From positions 25,768,748 to 25,832,747 of the forward strand of contig OX393566.1 of NCBI GenBank assembly GCA_947652115.1: a stretch of DNA of 64,000 nt, read 5' to 3'. How positions within the stretch are numbered: the stretch's first letter is position 1; each line of letters starts with the position of its first letter. This stretch comes from Blastomussa wellsi (taxonomy: Eukaryota > Cnidaria > Anthozoa > Scleractinia > Plerogyridae). The notes beneath the pieces were generated by a model, which saw nothing but the letters and a program-made list of their open reading frames with translations, was not told the DNA's origin and made no database searches. Shown here one piece after another: positions 33,847 to 45,406 of the stretch. The position numbers and the translations under genes are program-made.

Positions 33847-34875
33847 GTAGATTCTTTGGAAATTTGATTGCGTGTGCGTTAAGACCGTTAACGTTGCATA
33901 TTTTTGTACAATACATCATTAATTATTGGGTGGATTTATTATACAATTAATTAGATGTTCTAATTTCTAGTTCACCAAGTTCACTCAGCTGAAATCTGAG
34001 CGTGAATCACGATCAGGCCAACCTAAATAAATTGTCGCTTTTACCCCCGCCACCCCCCATTGGGAGATACTCGGGGCATTCACTCTTACTGTCAGTGAAA
34101 TGTAATTTTGTAGCAACTGGAGCTTTCACAGGATTTTTTCATACCACTGAAGTGAAGGTTACTTATTTGTTTCCCTTCCTCTTCGTTTCTTTTTTTTGTT
34201 TTGTTTTTGCAGTCTATTAAAAATAGAATTAAAAAATCACTTTTAACACTGCAGTCAAAGCAGACCACTGTTTAGACAAACATACTTTCTTCATCAGTTG
34301 TTCAGCCTCCATGTTTTGTGTGAACATGCAACCTGAACCCAATCATTTGAGTGAGGTAGCAAACCGCCGGTGAAATCCCCGCCAAACCAAACTCCCCCTC
34401 CCCCGATCAGTCCTCCCATTTTATAGCGAAGCTGTGAAAAAAGGATCATTCCCCAACTACCTGGTAACCTAAATCGAGTGAAAACGAGGTAAAAACCTTC
34501 GGTTTGTCCCGGATATACCCTAATGGGGAGGAGGGGGGGGAGGGTGCGGGATTTCAAATGACTGGTGTATAACAAAATTACAACGAAGTTGCTTGTGAGA
34601 AGCAAGAAGATAACTGTTAGTTAAAGTATCTCAAAATGTGGAAATCCTCTTGGCACCTCCTGGGCTATCGCACGACAATCTGCCGCAGAGTTAGACAAAA
34701 AATGTTTAGCTCGGCATCTAGTGTCGTAAGAAAAAAACTGTTTCAGTTCATGGAGGAAGTTGTAATGTATAAATATATAGCTACATCACAAACCATTATT
34801 GTCGACGGATCATAAGCCATTATTGTCAACAGACGCATATTTTTATTAATTGTCCCATAATTTAATAATTTGCAG

Positions 34876-35298
34876 ACAGGTTTTGCTCAAACTGTCCAGT
34901 TTAAGAAAAATCTGGACACCTTCCATCAACTAATCAATTGTCAAGAAACTAGTTTGGAGAGTGAAACATTTGCCACGTTCATGTATTTTTGGCTGCTATA
35001 TAATTAATAGATAACAAGACTACAGGCTGTGCACAGAGGACACATTATCTCCGTGTGTTGGGTTGCACTTGAAAAAGTAAACCAAAATGAGTTCAGTTCT
35101 CTTTACTTACTTAAAACCAAAAGTCTTGGAGATAAGCATTTCAATCATGGAAAGGCTATTCTGCAAGACAATTCAGGCTCTCTGTTCGGAAAAAAGATAA
35201 AAGATAAATTTGATAGTCGGGTGAGGAGCGCCTTCTTACAAGCCATGGGCAAACTGACCATGCAACGAACAGCTGATGAGCTTTTATTTTCGGTATAA
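34876..35298 (+). other. Unassigned reading frames, possible small gene or relic
   Basis: After tttgcag at 34875 an open stretch starts TGFAQTVQFKKNLDTFHQL and runs to a stop near 35010. After ctacag at about 35026 a second open frame of about 90 residues contains KSLGDKHFNHGKAILQDN and ends at TAA 35296-35298. Neither matches a family I know. They may be non-coding. Confidence 0.15.
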
Positions 35299-36230
35299 TA
35301 ATTTCAATGTGTTTTGTCTATGGTTCTATATATGTGGATTCGGGAACTTGATGGTGATTGAAACAGACAAAAAGGTCGCCGGTAAAATAGACATGGTATT
35401 TATCTAATTAAACAGCAAGAAATGTAGACTGTGAATCGGACCACAACGATAACGCTATTCTAAGAGGCCAAAAGGTGAAATAAACACTTGCAGAAATCGC
35501 TCTGAAATTAAATTGAATGTAATATCTGGCTCCTCTTATTACCAAGCTCTTGTAAAAGAAAATGTACACCATTCGTTCATCCAGGGTGATTTGGTCAGCA
35601 GATTTGAATTGACGCTTGCCAGTCGATTAATTTGAAGGTAGGAGACCAAACGCGTCGCATGTTGTTCGGATAACTGTTGTGCAGCAACACAGGCACGATC
35701 ATTTTACAGGGAGACTAAAGAGTTTAAAATTGTTTCTATTTATAACATTAGAAAATGCATTTGTAAAGACATTTGGCACAAATGAAAGAAGAATAAACCC
35801 CTTGATGTATTCTATGCACTCAGTATTTAAGGAATTTCAAACTGTGGGAACATTCCTTGGGATGATTTCCGGACTTTAGCCCACTGTGTTTGAAATAGTT
35901 GTTGGCACTGCTGACATTTCAACGGATAAATGTACTGGTAGCCTGTATTCGCTTTCGGCATGCCGTAGATAGCTTTCCAACGCTGACAGAACTTGATTTA
36001 TTTTATAATTATTATGTTTAAAGGGGGAAAACGACCTCTGTCTGTGGCGCAAAAGAACAATAATGTTATTTGTTGATGTGCATCGCGCTAAACTATTGCA
36101 AAAACGAAAGCCGATGGGCGTGTCCGTTACTTTATCTGTTGACATGTCATGATCTTGCAGATCTACGTAATCTTTTTTGATCTACAAAATACGTCGCAAC
36201 AGAAAGCCAGGCGACAAAGCAAAGGCAAGT

Positions 36231-36309
36231 ATGGCACTATTAACGAAGATTTTTGGATTGACTTCGATCCTGCTTATTTTGCCGAAGCTACCAGCCACCA
36301 TTGGATCCT
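36231..36309 (+). CDS. Signal-peptide exon of the WAP/VWA/TSP1 gene
   Basis: Encodes [20 protein letters not shown] then PATIGS: a short basic start, a hydrophobic core and a likely cleavage near ATIGS. Ends in phase 1 (TCC T) before gtaagt. It fits exon 2 (T+CG = Ser). Confidence 0.75.
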
Positions 36310-39300
36310 GTAAGTATCGTCTGTGGTTACTTTCGTACATTGAATCAATAACATCCTGTTCGTGTACTGTAAGTGGAGTTAGGAACTTCGAGTCTTTTGA
36401 ACGAGCATGTCGTAAAGTAGAACTGATCAAGATGATTGAACTATTCGGCACAAAAGAGCGATCTTAGCCCCTTGGAGACATTTCTTATTTAGTTCCGAGT
36501 CAGGTTCGAATAATTTTCATATTTGCCTAGTCACTGTGTTGACATTATACCTGATGGTCGCTAATTTGTTCTATTAGACTAAATCATCGTGCCATTCTGA
36601 GAGATGAACGACGCATGTACTCTCTCTCGAAGGTGGATTCCGGGGAAAATCTGTTAACGATATTTAGATTAAATATGAAGATGACGCCTGTTAATAGGCA
36701 GCTAGGTGGTCGAGTATTGGCCACATAGGGTGGAACATTGTAGCTAATTGAAATATGTTGAAATTCGTCGTTACATGCATGTTGTTCCCTTTCTTTCATT
36801 TGATGGAAAGATGGAAAGATTCCTGCATGTCCTGATCTGCATGACTGCCCCGCACGATGCTTGCGTGGGATGTTTGGAAAAGAAGGGACTTAAAGAAACT
36901 TTCCACAGATTTAGCCTGTCAAATGAAGCTAAATATTCTTAGTGGTTAGATAAAACCACGTATTAAGTCAAACACTTATAAACACAGCAGCCTTTATTCG
37001 GCGGACGTGCAAAACTCCATCAAGCCATAAGCGAAATTAATAAGTGAAGAAGCCTCGACTCTCAAGTTGGACAGCGAAAGGATTCATTTACACGTACTTG
37101 AAATCTACTTAATTAAATTAAATTAATGTCCCACTCTCCACTGTAAATGAAGATTGAATGTCTTGTACTATTTTATGTCCTGTAGTGATCGAAATTAGAA
37201 AAAAAAATGAACCCAGAGCAGACAAATGTCCTATTGAATTGACAGATGTTTATATCCGCTATTTGCAACTGTCAGTGAGCGATTGAGTGTGTTCTGCTGT
37301 TTAATGACTTTTCAAATGGTCATTTGTATTTTCTTTTTAAATGTCCCACTCTTCACTGTAAATGAGGATTGAGTGTGTTTTGCTATTCAGGATGTTATAA
37401 AGTGCTACTGTGATCAAATTTTTACACCTTGCTTTTTTTAGAGAATCAAAAAATGAAGTGGGAGCTGTTTATGCGCTGCCACTCTACCCTGTCAATGGGC
37501 GATTGGCTGTGTTTTGCTGTTTTATGTAGTTTTAAATGGCCCATTTTATTTTATCAAAAATAGTGTCATGGAAGCGTAGAAATGTCTCATTAGAATTGAT
37601 AGACCCTCTACCGGACAACTGTACTGCACGCTCATTGAATCTATGGAGGTTATACAATGACGTCATAGCCGCCATATTGGTGTACCTTTGGAAAAGCATT
37701 TCACATGGCCGCCAGGTCCCTTGTAGTTTGAATCTCACCTTAACATAAATGCGTTGGCTAAATACAGCTTGTCGGGAGCTTTTACCAACGCGAGGTTCAA
37801 AAGACTCAAAAGCGCATTGAAAAATAAACCTTTTACATCACAAAACTGGCGGAAATTATTGAAACGAATATTGATAGCACGAAAGAAGCAAATTATCTTT
37901 CTGCAACCGATTGAAGTGTAAGTTTCTCGCATTGCTTTGGTAACATCAACAGGAGAAACTTTTCATTAAGCTAAGTTAAGTTTAAATTGTTCACTTGGAA
38001 ACTATGTTGCACTAGACATTGTCAAAAAGAAAAAAAAAATCGGACAATCGGGTGTTATAAATTTCCATGTTTGGTACTCAGGCTCAAGCTAAGATGCCAA
38101 GAAAATAAAAAGAGGATTAAAGCATGTCGCTTTTAAGCTTAATTTTAGCCCACATTTCTCTGTTATTGACTGATGATCACACACTGTTGGATTAAACTTC
38201 TCGATGAATCTATTCCAAAAACAACAAAAACTAAAGAATATCCGGGGACGAGAAGAAACAATAAACCTAATACCGAATTAAATAGACGCCTATTTATATT
38301 TACATTATACAGCAGGACGTAATACGGATTTATGGGGATTACTTAGCACGCGAAAACCACCCCGGAAGTGTTAAGACTTTAAAGGGCCCTAGTAAGTCAC
38401 GCCTTTGTTATTGTTTACATGGCATGCGAGAGTTCTAGTATTCTATTTTGCGCGGAGGGTGTCGAAATGAAAGGAATCACTGAGAAACTTAGTCTTAAAG
38501 GAGCTACGTCACGGAAACTCATCTTGAAAAAACTTCCAGTTTGTCGTTTGTAATCGGTCTATGTCGTTGTCATTCGAAACAATCCTTGTATAATTTCAGC
38601 ATTTTATTATCCCGTTGGCTTTTTTCGGCATTAGCAAACTCTTACTTTTAGATTTCCTTCAATGCTCTTTTAACACGTCTAGTAACATAACCTATAGCAA
38701 TACAATAAGATTACGCTATTTCCGTAATTTCGATGGCATCGAAAATGCCGGAATCTGACTAGGTCCATTTAACGACTGCAATTTAATTGAGGAATAGACA
38801 CAAAAAAATGTTTCATTTCGGAGCACAGGATAGACTGAAAGAAAAAAAATATGCAATGAAAATAATGCTTGGTTTAATGCACGAGGATATGGCATCGGAA
38901 GATATTTATGTTTACCGACCGACCTAGAGAACAGGAATATCCAACAAGGAAAATTTTTTATTGCTTTTGAATGAAGCGATCCCGATCTTCGGGGAACTTG
39001 ATCAAATCAAAACTAGCGGTCGAGAGGTTAAAGCTTGTTTCCTAACTGTTACCCCTAGATTGTCAATACTTAGAAAGCACCCCAAAAACCTAAATTACTT
39101 TGAAATGAGCGTTCTTCCGCCGTTTTTTATTGGCTCGTTCTGGACAAAGGCATGCAAGTTTTCCTGGACTCTCTCTTATTCCCTTTGGGACCGCGGTGAC
39201 CTGGACACTAGTTTTCTCACGTTCAAGTTCACGTTAACCTGAAATCAAAGGTACGCGTCGAGTACACGTAGAAATCCGCTTAAATCTTCCCAGTGTTTCA

Positions 39301-42300
39301 CTCGATTTTCAATCGTTTGCGAAAAACCTGTTTTAGAGTATGCTTTTGCTCATCCTGTGATATTATTTCATCATATTTGGATAAAACAGTATGGATCGCG
39401 ATAACGTATCTAATGCGCATGTGCACCAGCTTGAATGTGTCCCTTCAATGAAAAACATCGTTAGAAAGTCTGGTCACGGCCAGGCATCACGTCCAGGCAT
39501 CAGTTATTATGAATTTATAATTTCATTTATAAACACACATACTTGTTTTTAGCCTGCGTGCAGCCGTCTCCTATTTCCTAAAGCGGAAAAGTGACACTTT
39601 TCCGCTTTGGGAAATAGGAGACGGCTGCACGTAGGCTAACTTGTTGTGTGTGACATTTGATTTCTCATCCACGCCCATATACTTATTCATCATATTAATT
39701 TTTTCGCTACCGTTGCATTACGCGTGACAAATTTCGCATTCTGTTTTCTTTATCATACTGAACACCTCTATCAAGTAGTCAAACGCTATATGTTAAGTGG
39801 ACAGTTGATATTTCCCGCTGAAGCTGACGACCGCTTTAAATACAACCGCACTGTAGTAAAAATCAGTCCTTTACGCTAATTATCTAACATATAAAAAGTT
39901 CTTTAGGGAAGTCTGGGTTCGAACCTAGTGGCCCATCAGGTCAGAGCTTTTCCCAGTTTCTGCAGCATTAAGCGACTGGGAACATTTCTACTCTCGCTTG
40001 GATGGATGCTAGAACCATGGCAGGGTTACTCTCCAGCAATAAATTCGCCGGAGGCACTGTGAGAGTAAAATGTTTCACCCAAGAACACAACGCAGTGCCC
40101 CGGCCGAAGCCTAGAGTCCAGGCCACCGCGCCTCCCATGCGTGGCCCAATTGTCTGATATTTGACATTTGATTTTTTTTCAGCGAGCGTAAGTTGTCCTG
40201 TAATCTCTGATGTGAAAGACGATTGCGGTTTGAGAATTGAAAACATATGCTTGTCAGATTCAGATTGTTCTAAGGAAAACAAATGCTGTCCCCGTGCGGA
40301 GGATCGAGGTTGTTCGTTGGATTGTGTGAAGCCACGTGTCCTCGGTAAGTAACTCTTCTTTTTATGAGAGCCGAGGCTGAAAAAGGCTGAAACCCTAAGA
40401 ACGTACCCAAGGCTGAAATTTACACAGGAACGAATTTTATTTTTTCCTATTTTGGACCAGTATATTGTCATCAGCCATTCGTGACGTGAACATAGCGGTG
40501 AATTCACTCCAATAACATTGTATTTAAAATTATAAAAATGACATTTTGTTCAGAAAAATTTAGGACAGTGTCTATGTGTGGAGAGGTGGCGTAACCGAGA
40601 AGTTTCGGGCACAGAATTTGTTTTGAAATCTGGAGGTTCTTTAGCTGAATTGTCGGTAGTCCAAAGTTTATCTCCTCGACTGGGCAGCCCCCCGTAGTTG
40701 GGATTCCTAACATGCTTCAATTTTGTAGCATACTGCCAGGTTTTCCTATTTCACGCTTTTCGACTGTTTGTGAATAGGCCATTTCCAAGTTCCCTTTTCC
40801 CTCAGTTTCAAAACGAGTTTAAGTGCGAAACTATTCATATGGAAATAAGCTTGTTTTGCATGAGAATGAAAATGCAGGTATAACATATTTCCATAAGCTT
40901 CGCACTTTGACGCTGAGGCAAAAGAGAACTCGGAAATGGCCTATTATTTTGGCCCAAAAGATAGCATTCGCTAACTTCTCGTACACACGTAAATACAATG
41001 CATGAAGGGGATCAAAAGTAACAGCTTGTTCCTTTGTTTTCCACGGCACCCATCTAGCTGTTAACTAGGTTCTTTATAAGAATTCGAAAATTCCTTTTCA
41101 CACTTATAAAGAGAAGTCATTGTTGCGTTTTGGTTCTCGCTGACTAATCGAGCGACGTAGTCACGTTCTCGAGTCTGCGAAGGCAGCGAGAATAATGGGG
41201 GCAGAATGGAGCATTCCTATCACCGTCTAAGCTGGCTCTACATCGTGGCTAGGCCGCTGCTCATTTCCCTTTCGTAAACAAGCGATGCCATTTTTAACGG
41301 TCGATGCCATTATTGGTAGCCAAGCTTTTCGGAATGGACGATGCTATATCTGCTCTAGTTTAGGCCTGGACTAGGTAGAAACTGGCTATAATTTGGTGAT
41401 AGACTAATAAACACTCTTAAATTGCTTAATTGCTCACTTTCTAATTGGTTTGCTTGCGGTTAGCTTGGCCTGGTAGAATTGAGGCACGTCAGAGGTTCAG
41501 GGTTCGAATCTGGTCATTGACGTGCATATTTTCTTTCTATTGCGTGGGAAAAAATCGATGATAGCCAAAAATATTCTAAGTGTCGCTAAAATGGCATTGC
41601 TTGTTTACGAAAGGGAAATGTGCTACGCCATGCGCGAATTATTAAGTGAGCCCGCTCGCAAATTATGTGATTCTATTTTTACACTCCTTTCGATCAAATC
41701 TTATACAGAAGGTTGTCCTGTTCCACTGGACTTTGCTGTGCTTGTGGACACGTCAGGCAGCATTAGCAGAAGGAATTTCAAAAGATTGTTAGAGTTCATA
41801 GAGGAGATGCTGGATGGATTCGACATATCAGAAACTGGTACTCATGTTGCTGTCATAGAATACAGCACTAAGGCCTCTGTTCAGCTGAGGTTTGACGACT
41901 ATTCAGGGGCGTTTTTGAACGCAGCTAATCTTAAAAGAAAAGTCCGTGACATTCCTCATGCCCGTGGTTTTACGTACATAGATAAAGCTTTGCAACTAGC
42001 CAATAGCGATGTGTTTTCAGCTAAAGGCGGAATGAGACCAACTGCAAAGAAAGTAAGTAAAAATGGCTCCTCCTCATCATCATCATAATTTTTCACGCTA
42101 ATATTGTAGTAGCCAATGGGTCACTTACACTTATACAAACGTTGTTCGGCTGAAAACTGCCGGAACACGAAGACGAACGATTTGAAAAGACCGAAATATA
42201 GCGTTTCTTTGAACTTCAAGATTCTCCTCTGCTTTTCGTTTCCTTGAATATGAGGCATTTATGAGAATGCGTTTATTCGGATTCAAGGGCCTTTCCTTCT

Positions 42301-45300
42301 ATTTTGCTTGAAACATTTAGGTTGTTCTTGTTATGACTGATGGCAAACAAACTCTTGACGATGAGACTGCCCTTACAACAGACATCCTCTTGGCAGCGGT
42401 TCAACCTCTTAAAGACAAAGGCATCAGAGTGATATCGCTGGGTATTGGGTCAGGAACAAACCTGATAGATCTGTTGACCATCGCCTCAACGGACAACGAT
42501 GTGTATTTGGCCGCAAACTTCTTAGAGCTCAAAGGATTAGTCGAAGAACTGACAGCCAACAAGTGTCCAGGTAGAGCGTATATAGGGTTACGCATCAATC
42601 AATAGTGGAGAATTTTCCCATAATGTCCGCCCCGGGAGTTGCGAATTTGGTCTTCCACCCAATTACCCCGGGACATTTGACTATCCAGCTTTTTTTCCTT
42701 ACAGCATGGTTTAATGCCCAATTCATCGGAAAATATGATACGTTTCTTATTTTGTACGTCAGGTTTCGTGTCAAGATAGGACTATTAAAGGGAATAAGAC
42801 CTAGCTATGACGTAGTTTGGCCTGAATTATATAAAACTTTGGCGAAAGGAAGACGATTGACAACTGAAATAAACATTTTTGAGCCACTACCTCTGCGGTA
42901 GATCAATTAGTTTGTCCCGGTAGTGGGGCATTCGCCAGGGATTATTATTGTGCTTTCTAATGACGCACGATGTAATATTGCTTACTGTGTAATATAAATT
43001 GTCATTAATGTATACAAAGGCGGTGCACGAGAGAAGGACGGCGTGTGCAAGATATGAGACTAGTTTTGATAATGTGGGATGGTTCGATCTCCTAATTCGA
43101 AGGCTGTAGATAGTTGGCTTCTTAGTGTTGTGCGTTTTTTTTCTACCAGTTAGCCACTACCTTCCTGGAACTTCTATTTCCATTCTTCCATAGTTTTAAG
43201 AATCAATAATCGTGCCTCACACTGAGGTGTTTGGTCAGCCGATTTTACTCTTCTATTTATAGGACAAGTAATTCACCATTTTCAGCTCTGTGTATTGCTA
43301 GAATCAAGTAATGTATCAAACTGTAAGCCCGCAACTGTTGTTTTAGAACAAAAAGTACAGGATTGACTATTTACGTTTGACCGCGTCGTCCTTCAACTCA
43401 TTTCAGAATACGGCTAAAATGACAAACTCCTTCATATGGAAATAAGTTGCAATGACACGTTGGCTCGTATGCCAGATTGAAGTCAATATTTGCAGCTTAC
43501 TGGCAAATGACCCATTACAATCTATATAATTATTATAAAGTCTCTCTAACACTATTTATTTAACTTGTAGTGAATGGCAACTGGTCCGAGTTTAGCGACT
43601 GGAGCGATTGCTCAGTAACATGCGGGGGAGGCCAACAGGATCGATTCCGAACCTGTGACAACCCCTCTCCGGCGTTTGGAGGCGAGCCTTGTCCTGGGAG
43701 CAGAGAGGAGACACGTGTATGCAATGAGTTCCCATGTGCAGGTATTAAACCACGGGTTCCAGTTCAGATGTACAAATGTCCGCTGACAGTAGACACTGTA
43801 AACCTGTTTACAGTGCCGATGGCTTGCATGCGATCTGTAGGAGAATTTCTTTTCCTGAAGGAGGTGTATGTGAAAGGATGGAAACCATTATATGTTGTTG
43901 TCATGATTGTAAATTAACCAGCCCTAGCAAACATTGCAATTTGTTTTTCCTTTTCTTGTTATAGAAGGCCAGGACACATTAGGCGCCAGGTCTCAGCGAC
44001 TGGTTAGAATTTGTGCGGCTGGTCGAAACGAAAAACTTCTGTCGTAACGAAAGACAGTTCACCGTGTCATACGAGGCTAATTGCGGAACTGACTTGCTCT
44101 TGCAGTGTGTCCTAGCGACTTGTCGCCAAGTGTCCCCCGCCTTATCTATTTATTTTATTTGTATTAACGCAGTTGATGGCAAATGGTCCGAGTGGAGAGA
44201 TTGGCAAATATGTTCTGTGACGTGTGGAGGAGGAACTCAGAATCGTGTGAGAACTTGCACCAATCCTGTACCGGCTCATGGAGGGAAAGATTGCATTGGA
44301 GAAGGAGTAATCACCCGCCCGTGTAACGAGGACCCTTGCCCAGGTGCGTGAATGTTAATTTTCGTAAATTTAAGGTGGCTCTGTGGCCCTGAAACCACTG
44401 CTACGAATTTTTAACATTGAAAAACTGAATTGTATCTTGACACGCCAATCAAAATTCAATAATATAAAATGGAGGTTATCGAGCTTGTTTTTGAGTTGTA
44501 AGCACTATTTAAGGGTTTTTTTAGCAGGTTATAATGTTGCTTGCTTTGGAAGCCAGTGACCTTCAAGAAAATAATCACATCTTGTTCACCAATGATTGGG
44601 CATTTGTTTGATACCATCATTGTAACATCAACTGATAAAGAGTGATAGTACTAACCAATCCATTTATAGGAGCTGGGTTGTGCTGGAAACTTTTGTGAGC
44701 CATCTTAAGAACGAATCACGTACTTTTGCACAACGGAGCACAATACGCGTCATTTGATGTTTTTCAAACACTCGTATGCGCGTTCTCATTGGTCGATAGG
44801 TGTGACAGTTTACGTTCGCGCTAATTTTTGAGAAACCATGAGTAGTGTTGCACTGGTCCTCTGGTATAGCAGTTGCTATTGATTTTGGGGTGCTTGGCAT
44901 TTGTCTTGTTGTTTGGTCTATATATTGTTCATTTGAAGGACAGCGAGCCATTCATGTGGGACCTTGCGAGAGCTGCTACACCCCCTTCATTTTCCTGGCA
45001 TAACTGAATCAAGAAGTACTCCATATTATCAATTGGTTAGCAGATAAAAAACCCAAATGACAAAATTTACTAAGTTAAGCTGGATAAGGCTAACTTGACC
45101 AGGAGGCATCGGCCAAATCAAATATTTTAACCTGTGTTGCGTTTGAAAACTTCTAATTAATTAATTGTTATAAAAATCTCGTGATACGTATAGTGTTTAT
45201 GTTGTAGGTCATAATGGTTTTCAGGCCGTAAACCTGTTTCCCACAAAGATTAATGTGTTTCAGCCGGAAGATAAGAATTCGTTGGACTTCCCTTCGAAGA

Positions 45301-45371
45301 ATTAATTGTATTTTATGCCTTTGGAAAAGTGCTCTCTTCAGGTTGAAGCTATTAAATATTGTAGGAAATAG

Positions 45372-45406
<35 letters not shown>

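Larger units (their letters stand above)
29827..36230. other. Intergenic region between collagen and the WAP/VWA/TSP1 gene
   Basis: The first 300-500 bp are probably collagen 3' UTR. The rest holds a SINE (30414-30650), foldback elements (32061, 32641, 33773), two lysine-rich candidate exons (31809, 32337) and an unassigned reading frame (34876-35298). No homologous gene was recognised on either strand. 35300-36230 is AT-rich and should include the promoter of the next gene, but no clear TATA box was seen. Confidence 0.6.
36310..40182. other. Intron 1 of the WAP/VWA/TSP1 gene, 3.9 kb
   Basis: No exon was seen. It holds a degenerate tandem repeat (37126-37560) and a perfect-looking hairpin element (39549-39638). 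First introns of this size often contain regulatory elements, but none can be named from sequence alone. Confidence 0.6.

Noticed and set aside
39968..40507. 179-residue reading frame on the minus strand across the WAP exon
   Set aside because: It overlaps the well-supported WAP exon antisense, and its sequence has no recognisable domain.
41480..41520. Possible tRNA gene (gggttcgaatctgg)
   Set aside because: Only a B-box-like arm is present; no cloverleaf with acceptor and anticodon arms could be drawn. Probably SINE-derived.
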